Origin: Fulvivirga ulvae
GTDB lineage: Bacteria; Bacteroidota; Bacteroidia; Cytophagales; Cyclobacteriaceae
Assembly (NCBI RefSeq): GCF_021389975.1
Contig: NZ_CP089981.1
Location: 886,501-950,500 of the forward strand
Direction of reading: 5' to 3'
DNA: 64,000 bases
A model generated the notes under the pieces. That model was given only the letters and a program-made list of their open reading frames with translations, searched no databases and had not been told where the DNA came from. Position 1 is the stretch's first letter, and each line of letters opens with the position of its first letter. Below are positions 45,225 to 53,664 of this stretch, piece after piece. Made by a program: the position numbers and the translations under genes.

Positions 45225-45671
45225 TTGAATACAAATTATTCACATATTAAAGACCGGATCTCAGAATCAGGGTTGAAGGTAACACATCAGCGTATTGTAA
45301 TACTTGATGCTGTACTTCAGATGAATAATCATCCCACAGTTGAGCATATTTATGAAAATATTAAAGATGCCAACCCCAGTATATCGCTAGGAACTGTTTA
45401 CAAAACCGTAGAAACATTTGTAAACAATGGCTTATTATCCAAGGTTTCTACGAATGAAGGGCAGATGCGATATGATCCAAAGCTCGATAATCATGGACAT
45501 ATTTACTGCACCAACACCAGTGAAATCATTGATTATTATGACGATGAGCTGAATGATATGATTCTCAATTTCTTTAAAAAGAAAAGAGTCAGTAATCTTA
45601 AGATCAAGAATATAACACTCCAGATCAATGGAGACAAGGTTGATCCCGAGAAAGATGTTTTAATTAAATAA
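45225..45671 (+). CDS. Fur-family (PerR-like) transcriptional regulator
   Basis: A 148-residue metal-dependent repressor. The winged helix is about 10-85 (GLKVTHQRIVILDAVL, NPSISLGTVYKTVETFVNNGLL). The dimerisation/metal part follows, with NHGHIYC. The start is TTG: the frame is open back to a TAA at 45171 without any ATG or GTG, and the length matches the family. The structural-zinc CxxC pair is degenerate (C-T-N-T) and the C-terminal CxxC is missing, so no Cys4 zinc site is expected. It lies 32 bp before a peroxiredoxin gene, which suggests a peroxide-response (PerR) role. Confidence 0.87.
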   Translation: MNTNYSHIKDRISESGLKVTHQRIVILDAVLQMNNHPTVEHIYENIKDANPSISLGTVYKTVETFVNNGLLSKVSTNEGQMRYDPKLDNHGHIYCTNTSEIIDYYDDELNDMILNFFKKKRVSNLKIKNITLQINGDKVDPEKDVLIK

Positions 45672-45703
45672 ATGTAGAATAAATAAAAATTGATCTAAAA
45701 ACT

Positions 45704-46333
45704 ATGTCACTAGTAGGAAAAAAAGCTCCTGTGTTTAATGCTCCTGCCGTAATAAACGGAGAAGAAATCGTTGAGTCTTTCACATTAGCTGATTACATTG
45801 GCAAAAAAGAAGTTATTTTCTTTTTCTACCCCAAAGACTTTACTTTTGTGTGCCCAACTGAAATCCACGCTTTCCAGTCTAAACTGGCTGAGTTTGAAAA
45901 AAGAGGCGTACAGGTAGTAGGTTGCTCTTGCGATACAGAAGAGACACACCTGGCCTGGTTAATGACAGCCAAGGATAATGGTGGTATCGAAGGTGTAACT
46001 TACCCATTGGTAGCTGACAGCTCAAAAACTGTAGCAAGCAACTATGGTGTACTTGCCGGAGACTGGAGCTACAATGAAGAGGGAGACCTTGTATTCGAAG
46101 GGGCTCCTGTATCATACAGAGGAACTTTCTTCATCGATAAAGATGGTGTTGTAAGACATGAAACTATCAATGACCTTCCTTTGGGAAGAAACATCGATGA
46201 AATGCTAAGAATTGTTGATGCATGGCACCATGTACAGCAGCATGGCGAAGTTTGCCCTGCAAACTGGGAAGAAGGGAAAGAAGCTATGTCAGCTACAAGA
46301 GACGGTGTAGCCCAGTATCTTTCTAAGAATTAA
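45704..46333 (+). CDS. 2-Cys peroxiredoxin (AhpC/Prx1 type)
   Basis: A 209-residue thiol peroxidase that reduces H2O2 and organic peroxides. The peroxidatic Cys50 sits in FTFVCPTE, the supporting Arg/Thr environment is present, and the resolving Cys is in GEVCPANW near 180. No AhpF gene is adjacent, so thioredoxin or another reductase is probably the donor. Immediately downstream of the Fur/PerR-like regulator in one unit, closed by a strong terminator. Confidence 0.94.
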   Translation: MSLVGKKAPVFNAPAVINGEEIVESFTLADYIGKKEVIFFFYPKDFTFVCPTEIHAFQSKLAEFEKRGVQVVGCSCDTEETHLAWLMTAKDNGGIEGVTYPLVADSSKTVASNYGVLAGDWSYNEEGDLVFEGAPVSYRGTFFIDKDGVVRHETINDLPLGRNIDEMLRIVDAWHHVQQHGEVCPANWEEGKEAMSATRDGVAQYLSKN

Positions 46334-46356
46334 TTCCTCTACAAAATAAATAGAGA

Positions 46357-46386
46357 AAAAAACCCTCTGTATTGCAGAGGGTTTTT
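46357..46386 (+). terminator. Rho-independent terminator after the peroxiredoxin gene
   Basis: Stem AAACCCTCTG / CAGAGGGTTT with loop TATTG and a T run. The end of the T run (46386) is also the first base of the next promoter's -7 box. Confidence 0.9.
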
Positions 46387-46393
46387 AATTTTG
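46386..46393 (+). promoter_or_regulatory. predicted -7 element for waaA
   Basis: TAATTTTG, an exact TAnnTTTG match 13 bp before the waaA ATG, implying a very short leader. The -33 position falls in the terminator stem and does not match. Confidence 0.45.
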
Positions 46394-46406
46394 TACCATT
46401 ATATAT

Positions 46407-47651
46407 ATGGGCGGACTCATCTACAATATTTCTCTATTTTTCTATAATGTCTTTATCCGCATTGCGGCTCTTTTCAACAAAAAAGCGCGTCTTTTTGTAG
46501 AAGGACGCAAAAATCTGTTCCAAAGGATCGAAAAAGCAGTAGATGGAAATCAGGAATCTATAGCCTGGTTTCACTGTGCCTCACTTGGTGAGTTTGAACA
46601 GGGAAGACCTCTAATTGATGATTTTAAAACGGAATACCCTGATTATAAAATATTTCTCACATTTTTCTCTCCGTCAGGATATGAAGTAAGAAAGAATTAT
46701 TCAGGTGCAGATTACATTTTTTATTTGCCGGTTGACTCAAAAAAGCACGCAAAGAAATTTCTGGACCTGGTAAATCCACAAATTGCCTTTTTCGTTAAAT
46801 ATGAGTTCTGGCATTACTATGCCAAAGAACTTCGCTGCAGAAAAATCCCTCTTTTATCAACATCATCCATTTTTAGAGAGAATCAACTGTTTTTCAAAAA
46901 GTATGGTAATTTCAACAGATGTATACTGAAAAATTTCACCTATTTTTTTGTGCAGGACAACAGTTCATTAAAACTTCTTGAATCTATAGGTATTACAAAC
47001 GCCTCCGTAAGTGGCGATACACGTTTTGACCGTGTAATGACGATCTGCAAGAACAAAAAAGAGCTTCCCGAAGTAGCCAGCTTTAAGAATAACAGAAAGT
47101 TAATGGTCATTGGTAGCTGTTGGCCAGAAGACCTCGATGTACTCATACCATTTATCAATGACACTGATCTTAAGTACATAATAGCTCCTCATGAAATAGA
47201 AGAAAGATTTATTGAACGAATAGAAAGAGATTTACTTAAAAAAGTAGTTCGCTATTCGGAGCTTAAGGACTTTAAAGATCCCTCTGAATTCGATGTATTA
47301 GTCATTGATAATATTGGCATGTTGTCCAGCTTGTATGCCTACGGCAATTATGCGTATGTAGGTGGAGCTTATGGCCAGGGGTTGCATAATATTTTAGAGC
47401 CTGCAACCTTCGGGTTACCAGTATTCTTCGGAAATAAAAACTATACCAAGTTCAGGGAAGCGCTGGACCTTACCAATCTGGGTGGTGCGGTTGCACTGGC
47501 AGGATATGATGAATTAAGGAACCAGTTCAGGGCTTTCTCAGATGAAACAACCTACAATATCGGAAGCCAGATCAACACTGGCTATGTAAAAGACAATACT
47601 GGTGCAACCAGAAAAATAATTGACTACTGCAAAACGATACTTCATTCATGA
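46407..47651 (+). CDS. waaA: 3-deoxy-D-manno-octulosonic acid (Kdo) transferase
   Basis: A 414-residue inner-membrane-associated GT30 enzyme that adds Kdo to the lipid A precursor. It has an N-terminal membrane anchor (about 4-22), the Glycos_transf_N domain with the acceptor/catalytic motif HCASLGEFEQGRPL (near 55), VKYEFWHYY, and a C-terminal GT-B half with APHEIEERFIERIE and GGAYGQGLHNILEPATFGLPVFFG. Its stop overlaps the rsgA start (ATGA). Confidence 0.94.
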   Translation: MGGLIYNISLFFYNVFIRIAALFNKKARLFVEGRKNLFQRIEKAVDGNQESIAWFHCASLGEFEQGRPLIDDFKTEYPDYKIFLTFFSPSGYEVRKNYSGADYIFYLPVDSKKHAKKFLDLVNPQIAFFVKYEFWHYYAKELRCRKIPLLSTSSIFRENQLFFKKYGNFNRCILKNFTYFFVQDNSSLKLLESIGITNASVSGDTRFDRVMTICKNKKELPEVASFKNNRKLMVIGSCWPEDLDVLIPFINDTDLKYIIAPHEIEERFIERIERDLLKKVVRYSELKDFKDPSEFDVLVIDNIGMLSSLYAYGNYAYVGGAYGQGLHNILEPATFGLPVFFGNKNYTKFREALDLTNLGGAVALAGYDELRNQFRAFSDETTYNIGSQINTGYVKDNTGATRKIIDYCKTILHS

Positions 47652-48571
47652 AGGGATTAGTGATGAAATCCACAGGCTCCTGGTATGATGTACTCGGAGA
47701 AAATAATGTGACCTATACCTGTCGCACCCGGGGAAAACTAAGGCTAAAAGGTTTCAAAACCACTAACCCTATTGCCGTTGGCGATTACGTTAATTTTTCA
47801 ATAGATGAAGAAGCCCCTGAGCAGGGACTAATAGACGAGATCAAGCCCCGGGAGAATTACATCATCAGAAAATCAGTAAAACTCCAAAGTCAGGGTCATA
47901 TCATAGCTTCCAATATTGACCAGGCCATACTCATTGCCACACTGGTCTATCCTCGCACATCGCTGGGTTTTATTGATCGCTTTTTGGTTACTGCAGAGTC
48001 ATTCCGTATTCCGCAGGTACTGGTGTTCAACAAAATTGACCTGCTTGAAAAAGAGCAAAACAATGCGCTGGAGCAAATCATAAGCATCTATGAAAAAATA
48101 GGCATCAGGTGTTTAAAAATATCTGCCACCAAAAACACCGGACTAGATGAATTCAAAAAGCTACTGCATAACAAAAAGAGCCTTTTGTCAGGACATAGTG
48201 GTGTGGGAAAATCTACCATACTGAACAAAATAGCCCCTCACATTGATCAAAAAACCAGTTCTGTATCTGACTTCGCACAAAAAGGTGTGCACACTACAAC
48301 TTTTGCTGAGATGTTTAAGCTGGATGACAACACTTTTATTATTGATACACCAGGCATCAAGGAGCTTGGCATTATTGACATTAGTCCTGATGAATTATCT
48401 GACTATTTCCCTGAAATGAGGGAGCTCAGCTCAGAGTGCAAGTTTCACAATTGCACACATACCCATGAACCGAAGTGTGCTATCAAAGATGCTGTAGATA
48501 CCGGAGAGATTGCAGAAAGCCGGTATATCAGTTACATAAGCATACTTGAGGGTGATGATAACCGACGATAG
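47648..48571 (+). CDS. rsgA: small-ribosomal-subunit GTPase RsgA
   Basis: A 307-residue circularly permuted GTPase for 30S maturation. It has an N-terminal OB fold (about 1-75), then G4 VFNKIDLLEK before G1 GHSGVGKST (about 177-185) and G3 DTPGIKELG, as expected for the permuted order. The C-terminal zinc finger is CKFHNCTHTHEPKC. It begins inside the last codon of waaA. Confidence 0.96.
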   Translation: MKGLVMKSTGSWYDVLGENNVTYTCRTRGKLRLKGFKTTNPIAVGDYVNFSIDEEAPEQGLIDEIKPRENYIIRKSVKLQSQGHIIASNIDQAILIATLVYPRTSLGFIDRFLVTAESFRIPQVLVFNKIDLLEKEQNNALEQIISIYEKIGIRCLKISATKNTGLDEFKKLLHNKKSLLSGHSGVGKSTILNKIAPHIDQKTSSVSDFAQKGVHTTTFAEMFKLDDNTFIIDTPGIKELGIIDISPDELSDYFPEMRELSSECKFHNCTHTHEPKCAIKDAVDTGEIAESRYISYISILEGDDNRR

Positions 48572-48572
48572 G

Positions 48573-49433
48573 CTATTTCAGAGATTTTAACAGCCTGAAG
48601 TATTTAAGCGCTACCTCAAAACTGATTAACCTGAGAGACAAGGTGATCTCATATTTTATCCGTTTTTTCAGCGCTTCCTTTTCACTATTATTCCGGATCA
48701 TTTTGCTGATCTTTTCGCACACCCTAAAGGTTGAGTGTAGATAAGTGCTTCTTATTTTAAACTGTTTCTGCCCTGCTGATCCTGACACAACCCGTTTTTT
48801 CATCAACACTTTATCGGTATAGATATACTTGTAGTCCCGGGACGTTCTGATCCATAAATCAAAGTCTTCATAGGCCAGCGATGCATCGTAACCGCCCATT
48901 GCATCTATGATATCCTTCCTGAACATAACCGTAGGGGAGCATATAAAATAGCGCCTGATCACCTCCTCAAAGACATCGCCTTCGGGGACAGGCACTACTG
49001 AGTGACCAAGTTCATCAATCGGATAGTGAAAACTGATATGCCTTCCGGATTTATCCACACGCTCTGCATTACTGAAATTAACGCCGCAGGTATCACCTCC
49101 TCTTTGAAACGCCTTAACCCCCTCCTCTACCCTTTCCGAGCATAAAATATCATCAGCGGCAAGGTCGATAATATATTCACCACCGGCCTTTTTAAGCCCC
49201 TCATTAAATGCAGCACAATGCCCAAGATTTTCGGGCAAAGGGAAATACTTTATTTTCGGATGCTTCTCCACCATTTGATTGATGATTTGATGGCTATTAT
49301 CAACACTTGCATCATCTACCACAATTAACTCTATGTTTTCATAGGTTTGCTCGAGAGCAGAAAGAATTGCTTCTTTAACAAATCTTTGCTGGTTATAACA
49401 TAAGCAGATGATGGAAACGAGTGGTGTATGCAT
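48573..49433 (-). CDS. family 2 glycosyltransferase
   Basis: A 286-residue GT-A fold transferase, started at ATG 49433 (TTG 49442 adds three residues). It opens with PLVSIICLCYNQQRFVKEAILSAL and has the nucleotide-binding VVDDAS and AADDILC (DxD-like) motifs. The C-terminal part (about 210-286) is helical and basic. No membrane helices. It probably adds one sugar to the surface polysaccharide or LPS whose genes follow divergently. Confidence 0.88.
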   Translation of the reverse strand: MHTPLVSIICLCYNQQRFVKEAILSALEQTYENIELIVVDDASVDNSHQIINQMVEKHPKIKYFPLPENLGHCAAFNEGLKKAGGEYIIDLAADDILCSERVEEGVKAFQRGGDTCGVNFSNAERVDKSGRHISFHYPIDELGHSVVPVPEGDVFEEVIRRYFICSPTVMFRKDIIDAMGGYDASLAYEDFDLWIRTSRDYKYIYTDKVLMKKRVVSGSAGQKQFKIRSTYLHSTFRVCEKISKMIRNNSEKEALKKRIKYEITLSLRLISFEVALKYFRLLKSLK

Positions 49434-49500
49434 AAAGAACAAAAATAGTAAGTATGGGACACCAATTTTTTAAATTTACCTGTTAATACAAGATCCCTAA

Positions 49501-50577
49501 ATGAAAAAAGCTTTAATAACAGGTATAACGGGTCAGGATGGCTCCTACCTTAGTGAGTTTCTTCTTAACAAGGGCTATGAGGTGCATGGTATTAAAAGGC
49601 GGAGTTCATTGCTGAATACAGAACGCATTGACCACCTTTACCAGGATCCACATGAACCTAACAGGAACCTTATTTTGCATTATGGCGATATGACTGACTC
49701 TATGAGTATTACTTCCCTAATTCAAAAGATACAGCCCGACGAGATCTATAATTTAGGCGCGATGTCGCATGTAAAGGTAAGTTTTGAGATACCTGAATAT
49801 ACCGCCAATGTCAATGGTCTTGGGGCCTTAAGGATACTTGAAGCCATTAAGCTATTAGGATTACAAAAAAAGACGCGATTTTGCCAGGCCTCTACTTCAG
49901 AGCTTTATGGGAAAGTGCAGGAGGTACCTCAAAATGAGAGCACTTGCTTCTACCCTCGGTCACCATATGGAGTAGCCAAACTTTTTGCATATTGGACAAC
50001 TGTCAACTACAGAGAGGCTTATGATATCTTTGCTGCTAATGGCATTATGTTCAATCATGAGTCCCCGCATCGTGGAGAAACTTTTGTAACAAGGAAAATA
50101 ACAAAAGCCGTAAGTAAAATGGCTATGGGCCACCCTGAAACGCTTTACCTCGGCAACCTGGAAGCGAAGCGAGACTGGGGCCATGCCAAAGACTATATAA
50201 GGGCGCTGTGGCTCATCATGCAACAGGAGAAACCCGATGACTTTGTGATAGCAACGGGAATCACTACAACCGTCAGGGAGTTTGTAATTAAAGCTTTTGA
50301 TCTTGTGGGTGTGGAACTGGAATTTTCAGGTACGGGCATTGATGAAACAGGTATTGTAAAAAATGTAACGAACCCTGAATATAAGTTCACAAAAGGCCAG
50401 GTTGTCATCAAGATCGATCCGGAGTATTTCAGGCCAGCCGAGGTTGACGAGCTTTTGGGAAATGCCAGTAAGGCCAGGGAGCAGTTAAAGTGGCAACCGG
50501 AATATTCATTAAATGATATTATAAAAGAAATGCTGGAAAGTGACCTTAATACCACTACACCGCCCTATAAACATTGA
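49501..50577 (+). CDS. gmd: GDP-mannose 4,6-dehydratase
   Basis: A 358-residue extended SDR that converts GDP-mannose to GDP-4-keto-6-deoxymannose. It has GITGQDGSYL at 8-17, HYGDMTDSMS, the catalytic Y-G-V-A-K, the segment FNHESPHRGETFVTRKI typical of Gmd, and the residue context RDWGHAKDYIRALW. Its last bases overlap the fcl start, so the two steps to GDP-L-fucose are coupled. Confidence 0.97.
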   Translation: MKKALITGITGQDGSYLSEFLLNKGYEVHGIKRRSSLLNTERIDHLYQDPHEPNRNLILHYGDMTDSMSITSLIQKIQPDEIYNLGAMSHVKVSFEIPEYTANVNGLGALRILEAIKLLGLQKKTRFCQASTSELYGKVQEVPQNESTCFYPRSPYGVAKLFAYWTTVNYREAYDIFAANGIMFNHESPHRGETFVTRKITKAVSKMAMGHPETLYLGNLEAKRDWGHAKDYIRALWLIMQQEKPDDFVIATGITTTVREFVIKAFDLVGVELEFSGTGIDETGIVKNVTNPEYKFTKGQVVIKIDPEYFRPAEVDELLGNASKAREQLKWQPEYSLNDIIKEMLESDLNTTTPPYKH

Positions 50578-51497
50578 ACAAGCAAGACAAAATATATGTG
50601 GCCGGACATACCGGCATGGTGGGATCGGCCATTGTGAGAAGGCTGGAGTCGGAAGGCTTTACCTCCATAGTCAAAAGGTCATCTTCTGAATTAGATCTTC
50701 GCAATCAGAGCGACGTGCATGATTTTTTCGCTTCAGAACGCCCGGCCTATGTTTTTCTGACCGCTGCCAAGGTAGGAGGAATATTGGTCAATGATACCTA
50801 CAAGGCGGATTTCATCTATGACAATCTGACCATTCAGACCAACGTAATCCATCAAAGCCATGAGAGTGGTGTTAAAAAGCTACTCTTTCTTGGGTCTTCT
50901 TGCGTCTATCCCAAACTTGCACCTCAGCCGCTGAAAGAGGAGTACCTGCTAACAGGTGCATTGGAACCCACCAATGAACCTTATGCTATTGCCAAAATTG
51001 CCGGAATAAAAATGTGTGATGCTTACAGAGACCAGTATGATCGCGATTTCATTTCAGTAATGCCGCCTAACCTATATGGCCCCAATGATAATTTTGACTT
51101 GAACAACTCCCATGTACTGGCCGCTTTAATGCGAAAATTCCACGAAGCCAAACTTTCCGGAGCACGCACGGTCGAGCTATGGGGCACAGGTAAGCCTATG
51201 CGTGAATTCATGCATGTAGATGACTTGGCAAGGGCCTGTGTTTTCCTCATGACCAATTATTCAGAAAGCGGATTTATTAATGTAGGTACCGGTAAAGAAA
51301 TATCCATCTATGAGCTGGCACTATTAATAAAGAAAATTGTAGGGTACGACGGTGAAATAAAGTTTGACCATACAAGGCCAGATGGCACACCACGGAAAGT
51401 CATGGACATTTCCAAAATTGAGGCCCTGGGTTATCATGCTCAAATTGGATTGACTGAAGGCATTACTAACATGTACAAACAAACCTTCAAAAGCTAA
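50574..51497 (+). CDS. fcl: GDP-L-fucose synthase
   Basis: A 307-residue epimerase/reductase completing GDP-L-fucose from the Gmd product. It has GHTGMVGSAI (about 11-20), LGSSCVYPKLAPQPLKE, catalytic Y-A-I-A-K, and MPPNLYGPNDNFD. The start is TTG in a four-base overlap with gmd (TTGA); there is no better ATG. The pair supplies the donor for a fucosyltransferase, and the convergent gene two places on looks like one. Confidence 0.95.
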   Translation: MNKQDKIYVAGHTGMVGSAIVRRLESEGFTSIVKRSSSELDLRNQSDVHDFFASERPAYVFLTAAKVGGILVNDTYKADFIYDNLTIQTNVIHQSHESGVKKLLFLGSSCVYPKLAPQPLKEEYLLTGALEPTNEPYAIAKIAGIKMCDAYRDQYDRDFISVMPPNLYGPNDNFDLNNSHVLAALMRKFHEAKLSGARTVELWGTGKPMREFMHVDDLARACVFLMTNYSESGFINVGTGKEISIYELALLIKKIVGYDGEIKFDHTRPDGTPRKVMDISKIEALGYHAQIGLTEGITNMYKQTFKS

Positions 51498-52738
51498 GAA
51501 TTACTCTCTATCTCTTCGTAGAGTTCCCCAAAAGTAAGCATATGCAAAACATGCTGTGCCAGCAAAGCAGGGCGTATGAAAGCATCTACATGTCTGCCCA
51601 AAAGCATTGCATACCTGCCTGAGTACCTCATCACTGTATCTTCACCCATATGCGGTATTTTATACTCGGGAAGTATCTCTATGAACCCTGCCGCCAGAGA
51701 AGTGGGGATTAACATGTTAGACCCATGTACACCAACCACAACATGGCTCTGCGCATAGATCTCGCACCACTCCCTTTCAACGGCTAATGAAATACTCTCT
51801 GTTCTTCGGTCTTTTGCCAATCGACCGAAAGTACCATTACTACCCAACCCAGTTATAACAACACTGATCTCAGGATTATATGCCTTAATCCTTTGTATTG
51901 TTTGCTTCACCAATTTATTCTGCCTCCAAACCAACAGCTTACGAAAATATCGCTGCCATTTGAATTTGATAAGGACGTGGTTCAAAAACTCTTCAGCCCG
52001 GTTAGCATGCCAAAAGCGGTCTTCACGAAGTACGAAGGTTACCCGGGGCTTCAGGTCATTAAATTGCCTCAGATCAAACTTCTCTATCCTCAGGAATTTA
52101 TAGTCGTCTATTTTATCTGTATCCAAAAACACCGGAGCCACGGCCGCATAAAAACGAGAAAACCTGGTTATTTCCTTCTTCACCAGATCGTCCAGGTTGG
52201 CAATATATTTCTCCATATCCTTAAATCGTACATCAACCAGCCATACCTCTGCTACTCCTTCCGGAATCAGCCATTCCATTTTTTGGGGGATTAGAACTAT
52301 TATAGATTTTTCCGGATACTTCTCCAGGAGAAATTGCGCATTCCAAAGCTTGGCATACACATGTCCAAAGCAGTCATCCAGGCAATTCAGAAGAATAGCT
52401 TCTTCGTATTTTTTATGTTGTTTTATTTCAATAACAGGTTTTATGGTAATATTTCGTGTAACAGCATGTATTAAAGGCTTAGCCAGCCATACCTCTGCCC
52501 TCTTACTGTAATTACTCATGAGTCCGTTTTTAGAAAAAGCTATCGGAAACAATGCATCATGAGAGATGGGCAAGGTTTGATAAAAGGTGGTGTTACAGCT
52601 CTCGCAAAGGCAGTCTAAAAGTATATGGATTCCCTCAAATAAATACCCATGAATATCAACTGTCTGAGATTGACAGTTCACACAACGAACGGACGCTTCC
52701 GGTTTAGGCAATATTTCTATCAGATCCGTCTTTACCAT
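51494..52738 (-). CDS. putative glycosyltransferase (GT61-like C-terminus) with zinc-ribbon-like N-terminus
   Basis: A 414-residue cytoplasmic protein. Two CxxC pairs at the N-terminus (CVNC near 19-22 and CESC near 46-49) look like a small zinc ribbon. The C-terminal half has VVVGVHGSNMLIPTSLAAGFIEILPEYK (about 345-375), resembling the HGAGLxNxxF...VVEI segment of GT61 transferases. The middle is unrecognised. It overlaps the next gene by seven bases and the stop of fcl by four, in a tightly packed polysaccharide block. The family assignment is tentative. Confidence 0.55.
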   Translation of the reverse strand: MVKTDLIEILPKPEASVRCVNCQSQTVDIHGYLFEGIHILLDCLCESCNTTFYQTLPISHDALFPIAFSKNGLMSNYSKRAEVWLAKPLIHAVTRNITIKPVIEIKQHKKYEEAILLNCLDDCFGHVYAKLWNAQFLLEKYPEKSIIVLIPQKMEWLIPEGVAEVWLVDVRFKDMEKYIANLDDLVKKEITRFSRFYAAVAPVFLDTDKIDDYKFLRIEKFDLRQFNDLKPRVTFVLREDRFWHANRAEEFLNHVLIKFKWQRYFRKLLVWRQNKLVKQTIQRIKAYNPEISVVITGLGSNGTFGRLAKDRRTESISLAVEREWCEIYAQSHVVVGVHGSNMLIPTSLAAGFIEILPEYKIPHMGEDTVMRYSGRYAMLLGRHVDAFIRPALLAQHVLHMLTFGELYEEIESNS

Positions 52739-53664
52739 TTTCTAATACCCCATTTATCAAGATAATATAAGATAAGGGTTTTGAAGCGTTTAACCTTGGG
52801 TTGCCAACGCTCCATCAGCTTGTATTTTAGCCCCGGGTTAAAGAACATCGCCGCATAAGAAAGGTTGGAATGAGTAAGTATAGCCGATGTACAGAGCGAT
52901 AAAGAATAGCAATCCACTAAAGCATCCAGCCCTAATTGATATCTATCACTTATTTGCAGGTTAGCATGCACCGCCTCACTGTTCAATGATCGAACCACCT
53001 CATTAACGATCAGTTTATCTCCATATTTGTCACTAAAAAGATCAACAATATACTGTTCATCAGTGGCTAGAAAAAGTCTATCCACGTGCTTAATCCTTTT
53101 GTCTACCTCGGCCAGATATTTTTCCAGGCCTACCGGAGGAATCTCTCCAGGATGATCGGTACCACGAAAGTGTACCCCCAGCACATGATATCCTTCAAAG
53201 CGCTTTTTTGTATCATCTAAAATAGCCTTAACCTCTGGCTGATATTTTAGCTTTTGGATCACACTTTGATAGATATCATTAAAAAATGTGCGACTCCATA
53301 TTCTCAGGGGATGAACTTCATTATATAAGTTAATAACTGGTCTATCATATTCTCGTAAAGCTTTCAGAGGTTGATCAAAGTAATAATTCCAAAAATTTTC
53401 ATTTCCATCTGATCTAAAGTCAGAGTAAAGGTATCTTCCATTACTAAAATTGATATTGTATGGTATTTGTATCCAATCCGCAAACCTTATCCCATATATT
53501 GCCTGAATAAACAATGAAAAAAAGCCTCTCCCACAATTGTTCAAATGAGGCTTACCACACGGACATTTATTTATCATACACCTCACCACATAAACAGCTC
53601 CACCCTCTTTAAATTCGGACATCCGCTTAGAAGGAATGATATTTCTCTTTTCTGCTCTACCCAT
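52732..53664 (-). CDS. NodZ/O-FucT-like fucosyltransferase candidate
   Basis: A 310-residue protein started at ATG 53664 (TTG 53676 adds four). The motif V-H-F-R-G-T-D-H (about residues 164-171) matches the HxRxxD/H element that binds GDP-fucose in the GT23/NodZ and POFUT superfamily. LFLATDEQ and the later SNLSYAAMFFNP fit the second half of that fold. An N-terminal cysteine cluster (about 29-44) is of unknown role. It is encoded beside gmd and fcl, which make GDP-fucose. Its start overlaps the flippase end by eight bases. Confidence 0.62.
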   Translation of the reverse strand: MGRAEKRNIIPSKRMSEFKEGGAVYVVRCMINKCPCGKPHLNNCGRGFFSLFIQAIYGIRFADWIQIPYNINFSNGRYLYSDFRSDGNENFWNYYFDQPLKALREYDRPVINLYNEVHPLRIWSRTFFNDIYQSVIQKLKYQPEVKAILDDTKKRFEGYHVLGVHFRGTDHPGEIPPVGLEKYLAEVDKRIKHVDRLFLATDEQYIVDLFSDKYGDKLIVNEVVRSLNSEAVHANLQISDRYQLGLDALVDCYSLSLCTSAILTHSNLSYAAMFFNPGLKYKLMERWQPKVKRFKTLILYYLDKWGIRKW

